Notes: generated from the letters alone by a model not told the origin. 64,000 nucleotides of DNA from Sinorhizobium psoraleae (GCF_013283645.1 NZ_JABEKV010000009.1:7555-71554); one strand, 5' to 3'. Positions 42,239 to 51,636 are shown, numbered from the stretch's first letter. Numbers and translations are program-made.

Positions 42239-44694
42239 TCGGCCTTCTCCCATCCGCAAAAATCAGCCAGCCAATTTTCAGGTTCGTCGCCATACTTTTC
42301 CCGAAGCGCCGCACACTCCTCGACGGTCTCCTTCCGTCCGGAAAGCACCTTCACGAGATCGGGCATAGTGGAGAGATCGAGCCGAGCGATTACCGAGTCA
42401 TTGCCGTGTTTGATGAGGAAGGTTCGCTTTTCGGGCGGGGTATTCTTGATGAAGTTGAATTCTTTCACCGTCAGGCCGAAGCGCTTGATGTAGCTGTCTT
42501 CATCGGCACGAGGGTTTGGAAAATGAATATTGGTCGCCGATTGCTCGATCAGCGTATGCGAAGCTTTCGCCTTGGCGATATCTGCGGCGGATTGAGTGCC
42601 AAAACCGACAATGCCGTTGAGCTTACGGATCGTCTTCATCTTGTCGACGATGAAGGCCGAAAAGGTCTCGTCCATGAGGAGCTGCCAACCCTCGTCCATG
42701 AAGAACATGACCGGGTTGCCGTCCAGGAGCTCGTCCAAACGGTGATAGAGGTACATCAGCGCCGGCGTGCGAAGATCCTCGTTTCCGAGTATGTTCGTCA
42801 TGTCGAACCCGAAAACGCTGCGACCAGAGAAGGAGAGGACGTCATGCTGGGCGTTGAACAGCCAAGCCTTTTCGCCGTCGATCCAAGGGCGGAGGCGAGA
42901 ATGAAGGTCATTGGCATCCGCCCGCGATCGGCCGACTAGCAGACCGGCGAGGTTTGGCAAATTGCGTTCCGCGGCAGGTTCCTGCATCAGACGAACAATC
43001 GCTCTTTCAAGCGTATCCTCGTCTTCTTGGGTAAAGTCGTTGCGATCACCTGAGCGCAGCATTGCCTTCAAGAGCCGCAGCAAAAATTCGCGATTGGGGC
43101 CGGTATTGTCGAGCTGGAGCGGGTTGAAGCCGGTTGGCGTCCCCGGCGACAGCACCTCATACGAACCGCCGATCGCCCTTACGAAGATTTCCGCCCCTCG
43201 GTCTTTGTCGAAGAACACGGCCCTTGGCGTGGGCGAAACTCGCATCGCCTGCGCCAACAAGAACGTCAACGCGACCGTCTTGCCGGAGCCAGTGGGGCCG
43301 GTAACAAGGAAGTGGCCGATGTCGCGGCGGTGGAAGTTGAACCAATACGGCGTTTGCGACGTGGTTTCGAGAATGGTGATCGGCAGTCCCCAATGAGTGC
43401 GATCAGCCTGCCCCGTCGCGAAATTGTGCATCGAGGAGAGGCCGGAGAAATTCGCGCTCGAAAGCATCGCCTTGCGGGAAATGTAGCTGTGGTTGCCGGG
43501 GAGCTGCGCCCAAAACGCGGCCTCGAGGTTCAAATCCTCACGAAGCCAGTTGATGTTCATGTCGGTGAGGCAGGCGCCGAGTTCGGAAACCGTGCGGCTT
43601 ATGCCCTGCAAATCGCGGGAGAGGCACAAAAGCGACAGATGGTGGAAGCCGAACACGGCTTCTTGGTTCATCAGGCTATTGAGCGCAAAGTCGATATCCT
43701 GCTCGACCGAACTGCCGGATTCGTCCGATGCCCGGATTTGCCGTTGCAATCGGCTAATACGCTCTTGCGCAATCGGCTTGTCAGCGATCGTGAAGGATTG
43801 CGTCAGAATGAATTCGTGGTTCACCTGCAACAAACCATCGAGCATGCCCGGGCCGGTAAAGGGCGGGTATTCCTTGATCGACAGGAGCGCGCCAAAGCGG
43901 CTGTCTTCATCTACCGCCGCTTGAGCCTGCATGGTCCTTTTGCTGAAATGCAGTCGCGACGTGCCCACGTAATTGCGGATACCCATGCGTGGCAGCCGCA
44001 TTTTACGCGGCACGCCGCATGTCAGGATCGTATTGAAGAATTCGCAGGGCTCGGAGTAGGGCTCGCCCCTTTCCTTCTCCTCCTGTCCTTCGATCTTGGC
44101 CTCGTCGTCGTTCCTGCGACGATAGGTAATGCCGAGAGCCCGGGCGCCATATTTGTGCAGATCACGCACGATGTTGCCGATCAGCTCTTCAAGCTCTGTA
44201 ACATCTTCTCGCGTTTGCTGGACCCGAGCGTCTTTGTTGGCCCTGTCGAAGATCCTTTTCAGCGTGTCGCCGACGCCAAGAGCCCCCCGCATGCCAGAGC
44301 GCACAATGGTCAGGTAAATCTCGTTCGTGAACATGCGCTTATGGCGCAGTTGTTCCATGTAACGCTTGTTCAAAAGATTGCAGAACGATGAGTCATACGC
44401 GCCGCCAATCTCCGTTTCGACCTCTCGGCGGATCACGGTCGACCAAAGAGAATAGCGGCTGGACCCTAAGGCTCGGATCATCGTGTTTTGCACGACCGAG
44501 CGCATATTGAGCTCAGCCTGGTCTTCCGTTTGGAAGAAAAGGCCATCAAGTTTGATGACGCTCAAAAGTGAGCCGTTCTCCAGCCCGACAACCGTATCAG
44601 AGACATGGCGCAGATACGGAATATGAGTCGACATGGGCCGCTCGTTTCCAGCGACCCGGCCAAACCCAAGCTCTTCTTTGACAACTTTCAGCAT
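42235..44694 (-). CDS. virB4: T4SS ATPase VirB4
   Basis: An 819-aa VirB4/TrbE ATPase: CagE-type N-terminal half, Walker [20 protein letters not shown], Walker [17 protein letters not shown] and the C-terminal [20 protein letters not shown] 44694 ([13 protein letters not shown]) overlaps the virB3 stop; a longer in-frame extension to 44925 runs through virB3 and is an artefact. Confidence 0.95.
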   Translation of the reverse strand: MLKVVKEELGFGRVAGNERPMSTHIPYLRHVSDTVVGLENGSLLSVIKLDGLFFQTEDQAELNMRSVVQNTMIRALGSSRYSLWSTVIRREVETEIGGAYDSSFCNLLNKRYMEQLRHKRMFTNEIYLTIVRSGMRGALGVGDTLKRIFDRANKDARVQQTREDVTELEELIGNIVRDLHKYGARALGITYRRRNDDEAKIEGQEEKERGEPYSEPCEFFNTILTCGVPRKMRLPRMGIRNYVGTSRLHFSKRTMQAQAAVDEDSRFGALLSIKEYPPFTGPGMLDGLLQVNHEFILTQSFTIADKPIAQERISRLQRQIRASDESGSSVEQDIDFALNSLMNQEAVFGFHHLSLLCLSRDLQGISRTVSELGACLTDMNINWLREDLNLEAAFWAQLPGNHSYISRKAMLSSANFSGLSSMHNFATGQADRTHWGLPITILETTSQTPYWFNFHRRDIGHFLVTGPTGSGKTVALTFLLAQAMRVSPTPRAVFFDKDRGAEIFVRAIGGSYEVLSPGTPTGFNPLQLDNTGPNREFLLRLLKAMLRSGDRNDFTQEDEDTLERAIVRLMQEPAAERNLPNLAGLLVGRSRADANDLHSRLRPWIDGEKAWLFNAQHDVLSFSGRSVFGFDMTNILGNEDLRTPALMYLYHRLDELLDGNPVMFFMDEGWQLLMDETFSAFIVDKMKTIRKLNGIVGFGTQSAADIAKAKASHTLIEQSATNIHFPNPRADEDSYIKRFGLTVKEFNFIKNTPPEKRTFLIKHGNDSVIARLDLSTMPDLVKVLSGRKETVEECAALREKYGDEPENWLADFCGWEKAE

Positions 44695-44696
44695 GG

Positions 44697-44996
44697 TTAC
44701 GGTCCGTAGGAGTTGGTGCCCCAAAAGCGCTTGTTGGGCGTGCGCGGTGTCTTGCGAGACGTCACCTGCAGCACGTCGAGGATCTTGTTGTCCCAGGTGC
44801 AGAGCGAGAACAGGACAAGGTAGGCGACCGGAGCGATGAGCAACGCCAAAAGATGGTTCGTTGCCAGCCAGCCGATGATGGTGATGCCAACGATCAGCAC
44901 CACTGCCATGTAAGGTACCCCCCAAAGCGTTGGGGACCGGGTTAACCCGATCACCAGCGGCGTCAGAGATGGCTTTTCGTCCTGAAACTCGCTCAT
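44697..44996 (-). CDS. virB3: T4SS protein VirB3
   Basis: A 99-aa inner-membrane protein with two adjacent transmembrane helices (about residues 24-65) and the family start PLVIGLTRSPTLWGVPY. It lies between virB2 and virB4 as usual. Confidence 0.92.
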   Translation of the reverse strand: MSEFQDEKPSLTPLVIGLTRSPTLWGVPYMAVVLIVGITIIGWLATNHLLALLIAPVAYLVLFSLCTWDNKILDVLQVTSRKTPRTPNKRFWGTNSYGP

Positions 44997-44998
44997 GA

Positions 44999-45346
44999 TC
45001 AGTTGCCGCCGCCGACAGACGAAATCATTTGGTCAACGATCGACGGCGCACCGAACACAAGACCAATGCCAATGACGACCGCACCCGCCGTGAACCATGA
45101 AAGACGGCCAGCGAAGGCGAGGAAGCCAAGTCCGATGACAGCGATGATCGCCATCAGGCGGCCGAACGGACCGGTGATGAAATCGACGATCATCTGGACC
45201 GCGGTTTGAAGCGGCGCGAAGGCGCCTCCTCCGGCAGCCTGCGCAAAGGCGATATCGGCGCCAACGATTTGGATAGCGGCCACGAGACCGAACAGAGCCG
45301 CAAGCTTTACGGCCTGAGACTTCCCCGTTTGCATTGCAATCTGCAT
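44999..45346 (-). CDS. virB2: T4SS pilin VirB2
   Basis: A 115-aa pilin precursor: long signal peptide ending in ADIAFAQA, then two hydrophobic helices separated by a short polar loop (MIVDFITGPFGRLMAIIAVIGLGFLAF and FTAGAVVIGIGLVFGA). ATG 45346 follows a GAAGGAGAGAAGT ribosome site. Confidence 0.92.
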   Translation of the reverse strand: MQIAMQTGKSQAVKLAALFGLVAAIQIVGADIAFAQAAGGGAFAPLQTAVQMIVDFITGPFGRLMAIIAVIGLGFLAFAGRLSWFTAGAVVIGIGLVFGAPSIVDQMISSVGGGN

Positions 45347-45357
45347 ACTTCTCTCCT

Positions 45358-46317
45358 TCAAAAGTGCATCACACCGCCGACAAACGCGCCGGTTTTCTTC
45401 ACAGCGATGACACCAGCGTCCCCGCTGTCACTCGCATCCGAGACCGCTTGCTGAGCGGGCTTTCTGGATTTGCCTTTTGCCGCCGGCATGGGCAGCCCGA
45501 GCTGATAGTTCACGACCTTGGCGACGTATCCGACCGTTTCTTGGAAGGGCGGGATGCCACCGTGCTCATAGATCCGCTGTTCGCCGCTGTTGTAGGCGGC
45601 CGCGACGAGTAGGGGGTTTTGGAACTCGTCGAGCAGTACCCGCAGATACTTCATGCCACCCTCGATGTTCTGCGCCGGATCACAGACATCCTTGACGCCA
45701 AAGCGAGCGGCCGTAGCCGGCATGAGCTGCATCGGCCCGCGAGCACCCTTGGGCGAGTTGCGGCTTTGATCAAAGCCACTCTCTGCCCAGGCGATTGCCG
45801 CCGCGAAGACTTCATCGACGCTGTACTTCCGCGCCGTCTGCACAACCAAAGACTTAATTTCGTCAGTGTTTAGCGGAGACGGACCACATTCATGCACTTC
45901 CTTGGTGCCGCTGTTCGCCTGAAAATCTGCATCAAATTGCGTTATTGAGCCTGTCGGAATTTGCACATTTTCAGCATTTTGGGCTGCGCCATTGCCGGTA
46001 GCAGAATAGCCTAAGGCTGCATCAATTTGATTCGAACCCCTAAATTTCGGTTGGTTTTCATCTGCGTTGTCGGTCTGCTTTACGACGCCATCAGAGCCAA
46101 GAACGAACTCCTTTTCAGGCCCATTCCATCGTTCCTCAAAGTTCGTTGCAAGCTCAGCATTACTCTTAGTTTGCCAAGTGCCTTTATTATCAGCAATATT
46201 TCCATTTTTATGACCGTCTTGGGCGTGACAAATCCCGCCCAGGAACATGGTCAAAAGGGCAGTCCCCGCCAACGCGGCCTTGCCCGAACTGCCTGCAATT
46301 CTAGCCCTTTTTTCCAT
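45358..46317 (-). CDS. virB1: T4SS lytic transglycosylase VirB1
   Basis: A 319-aa secreted SLT-family protein: signal peptide (residues ~1-32), a ~110-residue Asn/Gln-rich spacer, SLT core with catalytic Glu in AAIAWAESGFDQSRNSPKGARGPMQLMPATAARFGV and LLVAAAYNSGEQRIYEHGGIPP. First gene of the virB operon, and divergent from the SNase-like operon. Confidence 0.92.
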   Translation of the reverse strand: MEKRARIAGSSGKAALAGTALLTMFLGGICHAQDGHKNGNIADNKGTWQTKSNAELATNFEERWNGPEKEFVLGSDGVVKQTDNADENQPKFRGSNQIDAALGYSATGNGAAQNAENVQIPTGSITQFDADFQANSGTKEVHECGPSPLNTDEIKSLVVQTARKYSVDEVFAAAIAWAESGFDQSRNSPKGARGPMQLMPATAARFGVKDVCDPAQNIEGGMKYLRVLLDEFQNPLLVAAAYNSGEQRIYEHGGIPPFQETVGYVAKVVNYQLGLPMPAAKGKSRKPAQQAVSDASDSGDAGVIAVKKTGAFVGGVMHF

Positions 46318-46476
46318 CGGTCCCCGCCAAACTTGCGGTGTTGTGATTGATACAAAAACTGATTAAGTTGGTGAACGCGTGACATCGATTTGGTTCAGCG
46401 ATACACTTTTTTGCTGCACACTTAAACCCCTTTTCGCGGGGCAATAGACGGAAGCAATATGGGTAAGGGCTAGAAA
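46318..46476. promoter_or_regulatory. divergent promoter region, virB operon and SNase-like operon
   Basis: A 159-bp AT-rich gap between divergently read operons. It must hold both promoters. TTGATACAAA occurs near 46347; I cannot define -35/-10 boxes with confidence. Confidence 0.5.
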
Positions 46477-47085
46477 ATGAAACGGATGATAATTGCCGCA
46501 GTAGCAAGTTGCTTAATGGCAACACCCGCCTTGTCCGTTACGGACATCAACAAGGACTACATCAAGTCCCTGGCAGCACCGGGAAAGACCGTGCTGGTGA
46601 TCGAGTATTATGACGGGAGCGGCAAAGTCGGCGACCGCAAAGGCTATGCAACAACAGCCGGCTTCAAGGCTGTTTCGCCGACTGACTTCCGCGTAGACGA
46701 GAAAACGACACTGCACCTTTATGGGCTTGAGCCTTGCAAAGGCGAGATGGTCAATCGCAACGAAGACTTCGCCGGGACGTGCACTGCCTTTGCGCAGCAG
46801 CAGCTTCAAATCATGCTGCAAAACCCCAAGGTCGTATTTTGCCGCGCCTTCGTGAGCGAGCAAGGTGCCCCGGTCCAGAACGCGACTTGCTACGGCTACT
46901 ATAATTTTCCCGGAAGTCTCGATTCCGTCGATATGTTTGAAGAGCAGCTTCTATCGCTCGGCGCACTCCGCCTCTCAAAGAAGCCAGACGGAACGCCTGT
47001 TCGTCCAGATCTCGCCAAGGCCGAGGAGATCGGCCAGAAGGGCTCATTCGGAATGTGGGCCGATCCGAGGGTTAAGGGCCAATGA
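46477..47085 (+). CDS. secreted protein, degenerate SNase-like
   Basis: A 202-aa protein with signal peptide MKRMIIAAVASCLMATPALS. It shows a nuclease-like outline (LHLYGLEPCKGE, VFCRAFVSEQGAPVQNATCYGYYNF, IGQKGSFGMWADPRVKG) with Cys pairs, but the SNase catalytic Asp/Glu positions are not kept. Coupled to the next gene (ATGA). Probably a periplasmic part of the transfer system. Confidence 0.6.
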   Translation: MKRMIIAAVASCLMATPALSVTDINKDYIKSLAAPGKTVLVIEYYDGSGKVGDRKGYATTAGFKAVSPTDFRVDEKTTLHLYGLEPCKGEMVNRNEDFAGTCTAFAQQQLQIMLQNPKVVFCRAFVSEQGAPVQNATCYGYYNFPGSLDSVDMFEEQLLSLGALRLSKKPDGTPVRPDLAKAEEIGQKGSFGMWADPRVKGQ

Positions 47086-47618
47086 GAAAGGCTCTCCTCC
47101 TTCTCTCGGCTCTCTTGCCAGCTACCGCCATAGCCGCGCCCGATGGATATTTTGATCTGCTGCCCGGCGTCACCTTGGAAACCGGCGATACGTGGACCTC
47201 GGACGGCAAGCGCTTCCGGCTCTATGGAGTTCAATCATGTTTGCGCGGCACTTCATATACCGACAAGCACGGGCAGAAGCGCGATTGCGGCGAGGCCTCC
47301 CTTGCTGTGTTTGCGGCCTACATCAAAGACACCAAACCTGTTTGCGCCCCGGTGGCGAAGAAGGATGATACCGCCTACGTCGTCTGCTACGCCACCGTCG
47401 GAAGACAACGACTCGACCTCGCGAACGTCCTGATAACAAGTGGATACGCCTTCGCAGCCCTCAACGGTGAGGGCCTGCCCTATCACGTCCCTTATGCCGT
47501 GGCCGAACAACTTGCTCGAGATAAGCGAGCAGGCCTCTGGCAATTCGAAGACGTGCAGCACCCGGCCATTCTCCTGAGCCGTGAGGTGAATGCACGAAAC
47601 AAAAAGGCAAACCCATGA
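47082..47618 (+). CDS. secreted SNase-like protein, catalytic residues altered
   Basis: A 178-aa protein with signal peptide (MRKALLLLSALLPATAIAA). The core FRLYGVQSCLRGTSYTDKHGQKRDCGEASLAVFAAYI, YVVCYATVGRQRLDLANVLITSGYAFA, AEQLARDKRAGLW follows staphylococcal-nuclease homologues, but the usual I-D-A-P-E is V-Q-S-C-L, so catalysis is doubtful. It overlaps both neighbours by 4 bases. Confidence 0.7.
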   Translation: MRKALLLLSALLPATAIAAPDGYFDLLPGVTLETGDTWTSDGKRFRLYGVQSCLRGTSYTDKHGQKRDCGEASLAVFAAYIKDTKPVCAPVAKKDDTAYVVCYATVGRQRLDLANVLITSGYAFAALNGEGLPYHVPYAVAEQLARDKRAGLWQFEDVQHPAILLSREVNARNKKANP

Positions 47619-48310
47619 AGCGATACCTGTCCGCAGCCGCGGTTCTTACTGCGATCGTCCAACCCGCTACGGCAGCTGATCTCGTCAAGAATCCGGCGAC
47701 GACGACCAAGCAGCAGCAGGATTGGTCCGATGTTCCGGTATATCCTGTCTACAAAGGACGTGTTGCGGTCATGGATGGCCGAACCCTATGGTATCCTCAA
47801 TATGCGCAGCGCGTGCGCCTCGTCGACATCGATGCGTGCGAGCTCCCCCAATGGGCTCTTGATCCGAAATGGCTAAACCGCGAACGGCAGAAGGCACCTT
47901 CGCCAGTCCCTTGCGGCCCGCTCGCCAAAGCCTGGCTCAAAAGGACCGTAAGTAACAAGCCGGTTGAATGCAGCGTCGTATCCTATGACAATGACGGAAT
48001 CCCGCGGGCGCGTTGCACATCAGGCGGGAGCGACATTGCGGTGGAAATGCTTCGCGTCGGCTGGGCGCGTCTGGCGTCCCCTTACTCATACAACAGCCAG
48101 TACCTAGCTTATCAGCGGCATGCAATGACCGCTCGCTATGGCATGTGGGCCACTTATGTCCTCGACATGAACGAATGGCGACGCAAGGCAGTGGACAAGA
48201 CGTTAGAGCGCCAGCCGATCGCTGATGCCAACCTCATCGCCGAGCGCGAAAGCGAGATTTCACCACCCTTCATCGACGCACGCAGGAAGCCTAAGAGGAC
48301 AGACCGATAG
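47615..48310 (+). CDS. secreted thermonuclease (SNase) family protein
   Basis: A 231-aa protein with signal peptide (MKRYLSAAAVLTAIVQPATA). It keeps the SNase signature VRLVDIDACELPQWA (Asp and Glu present), PVECSVVSYDNDGIPRARC, VEMLRVGWARL and RHAMTARYGMWA. It is the most intact of the three tandem SNase-like proteins. It may trim DNA or act structurally in the periplasm during transfer. Confidence 0.75.
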   Translation: MKRYLSAAAVLTAIVQPATAADLVKNPATTTKQQQDWSDVPVYPVYKGRVAVMDGRTLWYPQYAQRVRLVDIDACELPQWALDPKWLNRERQKAPSPVPCGPLAKAWLKRTVSNKPVECSVVSYDNDGIPRARCTSGGSDIAVEMLRVGWARLASPYSYNSQYLAYQRHAMTARYGMWATYVLDMNEWRRKAVDKTLERQPIADANLIAERESEISPPFIDARRKPKRTDR

Positions 48311-48721
48311 TTGCCCGACTTCGCTCATATTGCGAACTCGTTCGCAACGGATCCGCTGGCGAGCCTGCTACTCGCCATTCCGCTGTCGTTCGCGCTGATC
48401 GCCGTCTCGGAAAAAATCTGGTGGGTGCACGCACCGTTGGCCGTGGGGCTTTTGATCGTATCAATCCTCTTTCTCGATCAACGTCATCTGGCGCTCGACT
48501 GCTTCCTGGTCGGTCTCTTCGCCTTTCCGCCGCTATGCCGGGATATCCCCAATCAGCCGCTTCTCTTTCGGATCGGGATCTTCTGGTTCTCAGTCTTCGC
48601 GCTCATCGCTGCCGTCATCTATGCCGCCGGGGATCGGGTGCAACACGTCGCTCCGATCGACAAGCTGTTCGTCGGTCGGGCTTCTTCAGCCGCAACGATC
48701 AATGAGGACCAACTGATATGA
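48311..48721 (+). CDS. polytopic membrane protein of the SNase operon
   Basis: A 136-aa protein with about four transmembrane helices (residues ~18-35, 40-55, 58-75, 85-105). TTG 48311 begins directly after the preceding stop; the GAGGAC just before it can serve as ribosome site. Its end overlaps the next gene by 4 bases. Function unknown. Confidence 0.65.
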   Translation: MPDFAHIANSFATDPLASLLLAIPLSFALIAVSEKIWWVHAPLAVGLLIVSILFLDQRHLALDCFLVGLFAFPPLCRDIPNQPLLFRIGIFWFSVFALIAAVIYAAGDRVQHVAPIDKLFVGRASSAATINEDQLI

Positions 48722-49299
48722 AACGTCTGCTTTATGCCGCTGCCGGTCTTACTGCTCTCGCTTTCGCGCCAACAGGTGCAAAGGCTGAGGATGCTTCCTG
48801 GGGCTGCCAAGTGTTGCTTTGCGCCGCCTCACAAAACCCTTCGTGGCAAGGCGTTCCCTACTGCGTGCCGCCAATGAAAAAGCTCATCTCCGCAATGTCA
48901 AAGCCTGGGTTCGATTGGCCTATTTGCCACGAGGCGAAAGCCGGAGAACCTGGCCGGGAAGTCTTCGAGGAATGCCCTGCCGGCTTTCAACCCGCCTCGA
49001 GCAGCAATGGAGATGATCATGGCTTCAGCGATGAAAAGGATCTGTGCGTCCGCATCGTAGACAAGTGCAAGGATCGCTCTGAATTCCATCGTCTATATGG
49101 AAACGATGAAGCTAATGAGCAGGGCCGTATCACGCTTGAGGTCATTCGAAGCGGTCGCGATGACGATTTCTGGAATCAAGACAATGGCTGCAAGGTGAAA
49201 GTAACTTCGCCCCGGCCCCGTCGGGCAGACCCCTGGTTTTTTGACATTCCAAACGACAAGGGCGTCAAAGAGCGCTTCTGGTTTAATCTCAGAACCTAA
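48718..49299 (+). CDS. secreted Cys-rich protein of the conjugation region
   Basis: A 193-aa protein with signal peptide (MKRLLYAAAGLTALAFAPTGAKA). The mature start EDASWGCQVLLCAASQNPSWQGVPYCVPPMKKLI is typical of a protein family found beside rhizobial VirB operons. Conserved Cys suggest disulfides in the periplasm. Role unknown. Confidence 0.7.
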   Translation: MKRLLYAAAGLTALAFAPTGAKAEDASWGCQVLLCAASQNPSWQGVPYCVPPMKKLISAMSKPGFDWPICHEAKAGEPGREVFEECPAGFQPASSSNGDDHGFSDEKDLCVRIVDKCKDRSEFHRLYGNDEANEQGRITLEVIRSGRDDDFWNQDNGCKVKVTSPRPRRADPWFFDIPNDKGVKERFWFNLRT

Positions 49300-49310
49300 G
49301 GGGGAGGCCT

Positions 49311-49727
49311 ATGAACCAAAATATTCTGTTGGCGGCCGCGGCGAGCGTCGGCCTCGCGGCCGGAGCTGGGGGCACCTATCTGGCGACAGCAGAGCCAAAG
49401 GTGGAAGCTCAGGCTATTTCAAAGGCCGAATTGGTCACCGCTATCTCCGCCGACCCGTCCCTCTGCCCGATCCCGACAGTCGAGGCGCCGTCGGAGGCCG
49501 AAGCAACAGCGGCCTACCGCAAAGCTCACGCGGCGTCTCCCCTCGTTTGGGACAGGAACAATATGCCGGAAATTTCCGTGGCACTCGGACAATGCGACAA
49601 AGCCGGTTCAGGCCCAGGCGTAGCCTGCATGACCTCAGTCAAAATGTCGCCTGAGGCGCAGCCCATCGAAAGGATTGTCGGCTTTGCCAAATCAGCATCC
49701 GGCGAGTGGATCGCGACAATAAACTAA
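49311..49727 (+). CDS. secreted protein, last gene of the SNase operon
   Basis: A 138-aa protein with an N-terminal signal or anchor (ILLAAAASVGLAAGAGGTYLA) and a small domain with three Cys (LCPIPTV, LGQCDKAGSGPGVACMTSVKM). GGGGGAGG precedes ATG 49311. Followed 7 bases later by a strong terminator. Confidence 0.65.
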   Translation: MNQNILLAAAASVGLAAGAGGTYLATAEPKVEAQAISKAELVTAISADPSLCPIPTVEAPSEAEATAAYRKAHAASPLVWDRNNMPEISVALGQCDKAGSGPGVACMTSVKMSPEAQPIERIVGFAKSASGEWIATIN

Positions 49728-49733
49728 TCATAG

Positions 49734-49758
49734 AAAAGCCCGCTGAACGCGGGCTTTT
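49734..49758 (+). terminator. rho-independent terminator
   Basis: Perfect 10-bp stem AAAAGCCCGC / GCGGGCTTTT with a 5-nt loop TGAAC, ending in TTTT. It closes the operon that ends at 49727. Confidence 0.9.
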
Positions 49759-49797
49759 CGCTTCCTAGATCTCGAAAGGGCGACTGAAGGAGCCGCC

Positions 49798-50115
49798 CTA
49801 TTCCAAGATCGAATTCATCTCATTGGCGTCCAGGGTGCCGCATGTGGCGATCAGGTAAGCCGCCATGTAGGTCAGCTTCATCCTCAATTCCCGATCTCCC
49901 TGTGGCCTATAATTGACGATCGCCAGTCGGCTGGCTTCTTCGTCTTGCGCAACACCTAACAGTCCGTTTGCATAGGCGACACTTGTTGCCTCGCCGGCCG
50001 CCCTGCGTTCATCCCACACACGAACGGCATCCGCGGTTGCCAGTTGCGCCGCTATATGCCGATCCATCAACTCATCAAGGGAAACCGCAGTTTCCGCCCT
50101 GCTCTCTTCCGTCAT
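49798..50115 (-). CDS. hypothetical helical protein
   Basis: A 105-aa protein (MTEESRAETAVSLDELMDRHIAAQLATADAVRVWDERRAAGEA... MTYMAAYLIATCGTLDANEMNSILE-type helices). No family recognised. ATG 50115 begins a regular acidic helix; an in-frame extension to 50232 is Gly/Arg/Ser-rich and unlikely. Small proteins like this sit next to transfer genes in rhizobial elements. Confidence 0.5.
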   Translation of the reverse strand: MTEESRAETAVSLDELMDRHIAAQLATADAVRVWDERRAAGEATSVAYANGLLGVAQDEEASRLAIVNYRPQGDRELRMKLTYMAAYLIATCGTLDANEMNSILE

Positions 50116-50230
50116 AGCAACCTCAATCCCAGGTTCCACGGTCACTCCTCGGCCTCCCAAATCGAAAGGGAGGGCAGGAGCCCCGCTCCTGCTCCCCGAG
50201 TTCGCGCGGAGCAGCGGAAGAGAGGGGGAC

Positions 50231-50334
50231 AAGCGCTAAACCGGAGGGGGATCACCCACCCGCAGGGCCAGTCGGGACAGCCGGCTGGTGCTGCAGGCCA
50301 TCGGCCGAAGCATGGGGAGACCGGTTTAGTGCTT
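50231..50334. ncRNA. candidate structured RNA with closing 14-bp stem
   Basis: AAGCGCTAAACCGG (50231-50244) pairs with CCGGTTTAGTGCTT (50321-50334) with one G-T pair. Inside are GGGGGATCACCC, the palindrome CAGCCGGCTG and GGCC-ATC-GGCC, giving a possible multi-branched fold of 104 nt in a 385-bp gap that has no convincing gene. It could be a regulatory RNA, an antisense RNA or an origin-like DNA structure. Strand is uncertain. Confidence 0.4.
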
Positions 50335-50616
50335 GTGGGGGAGAGAGGGCAGCGCTCTTTCTCCCCTCTCAGTGAATTGAATCTATTGGCCTTCGGCCGA
50401 AATACGGTGCCATACGGACAGGTATTTTCTCTCTCTCAACATAAGTCGAGCGTACCGAGCTGACGGGCCTGCATCAACGACAGACGGTTTCCCCCAATTT
50501 TGCCGCAAGCGACAAAATCGGTTCCCCCATTTGCCCTTCGGGCCGCCAAGGTGGTCATTGACCCAAATCCCATCAGCTCGGGGTTTAGCCTCTGTTTTCA
50601 ATCAGAGGAGCTGACG
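50335..50616. other. gap with a second hairpin, no gene seen
   Basis: Directly after the candidate RNA, GGGGGAGAGAGGGC/GCTCTTTCTCCCC (about 50336-50366) can form an imperfect hairpin without a clear T-run. The rest to 50616 has no gene I can support, and must hold the promoter of the 54-aa gene. Confidence 0.4.
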
Positions 50617-50781
50617 ATGACCACATACGATCACATTCAGGAATTGCGCGCTGAGTTGGCGGCATCGATCGACGCCGGCGAGCGTCAGCAGATCGCGGCT
50701 GAGCTGGAGCGGGCAATTGCGCAGCACCAGCAGGAAGAGGCTGCATTCGATCCGCTGATCAGCGCAGATCCGCCTCCGTAG
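50617..50781 (+). CDS. small hypothetical protein
   Basis: A 54-aa acidic helical protein (TTYDHIQELRAELAASIDAGERQQIAAELERAIAQHQQEEAAF) with a strong ribosome site AGAGGAGC 6 bases before ATG 50617. It converges on the NYN-domain gene. No family assigned. Confidence 0.6.
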   Translation: MTTYDHIQELRAELAASIDAGERQQIAAELERAIAQHQQEEAAFDPLISADPPP

Positions 50782-50787
50782 CGTCTA

Positions 50788-51573
50788 TCAGCGGCGATCT
50801 TTCCTCAGTCTCACCATGACGATCTTGGGGTTCTCTCCGGTGCGCTCGACGTCGACGATGCCAGACGCTTCGGCCAGGTCGCTAAGACGAGGAAAGCCAT
50901 AATTTCGAGCATCGAAATCCGGTGCTTGCTTTGCCAGATGTGCGCCGACGCGGGCAAGATTGGCGCGTCCGTCTTCATCGGCCGAGGCGGTTACGGCCTT
51001 GACCAACATATCGAGCGCGGCCTTGTCCAGCGCCGGCTTCGTCGCGGCAGACTTGTTGGCCGGCGCGACATCAACAACAGGCTTCTTCGGTTTCGACGCC
51101 GGGACGGCAGGCTCAGACGCTTCCGGTGTAGCGGCATTGAGCACGTCGAAATAGACGAACTTGTCGCAAGCGGTGATGAATGGACGAGGGGTTTTTCGCT
51201 CTCCGAAACCATAGACGGTAACGCCCTGTTCCCGCAGGCGGGCCGCCAGCCTTGCGAAGTCACTGTCGCTGGATACGATACAGAAGCCTGAGAAACGGCC
51301 GGTATAAAGAAGGTCCATGGCATCGATGATCATCGCACCGTCGGTGGCGTTCTTTCCGGTCGTGTACGCGAATTGCTGGATCGGCTGGATGGAGTGCTCA
51401 AGCAGGCACTCCTTCCAGCCTTTAAGATTTGGGCCGGTCCAGTCGCCATAGATGCGCTTGACGCTCGCCACCCCGTAATTGGCGATTTCGGCGAGCAGGC
51501 CGGTGACGATCTTTGGGGACGCGTTGTCGCCATCGATCAGCAGTGCGAGGGCCGGTACGTTGTCAGTTGCCAT
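50788..51573 (-). CDS. NYN-domain protein with C-terminal LOTUS/OST-HTH
   Basis: A 261-aa LabA/DUF88-type protein. NYN (PIN-like) nuclease domain in residues ~8-150 with acidic residues in ALLIDGDNASPKI, DGAMIIDAMDLL and IVSSDSDFARLAARLREQG; an Ala/Pro/Lys linker; then an OST-HTH/LOTUS domain (~185-261, ANLARVGAHLAKQAPDFDARNYGFPRLSDLAEAS). Family members are RNA-binding or RNA-cleaving proteins. Confidence 0.9.
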   Translation of the reverse strand: MATDNVPALALLIDGDNASPKIVTGLLAEIANYGVASVKRIYGDWTGPNLKGWKECLLEHSIQPIQQFAYTTGKNATDGAMIIDAMDLLYTGRFSGFCIVSSDSDFARLAARLREQGVTVYGFGERKTPRPFITACDKFVYFDVLNAATPEASEPAVPASKPKKPVVDVAPANKSAATKPALDKAALDMLVKAVTASADEDGRANLARVGAHLAKQAPDFDARNYGFPRLSDLAEASGIVDVERTGENPKIVMVRLRKDRR

Positions 51574-51636
51574 AGTTTGACTTTGTGCCAGTCAACCGCC
51601 GAAGTTGCAATCACTGAGCTGTAAACGCTGCCTTCT

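Larger units (their letters stand above)
28695..49727. mobile_element. conjugative transfer region (relaxosome plus VirB/VirD4 T4SS)
   Basis: A continuous set of relaxase, accessory, coupling-protein and VirB1-VirB11 genes with a divergent secreted-protein operon. It is part of an ICE or plasmid whose right border, replication and integrase genes are not recognisable in this window. Confidence 0.65.

Noticed and set aside
43312-44391. 359-codon plus-strand open frame opposite virB4
   Set aside because: Antisense shadow of virB4, which has Walker motifs in the other strand.
42235-44925. Extended virB4 start at 44925
   Set aside because: The extra 77 residues run through virB3 in another frame and are not VirB4-like.
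50383-50601. 72-codon minus-strand frame
   Set aside because: No ribosome site, no family resemblance, and it lies across the promoter region of the 54-aa gene.
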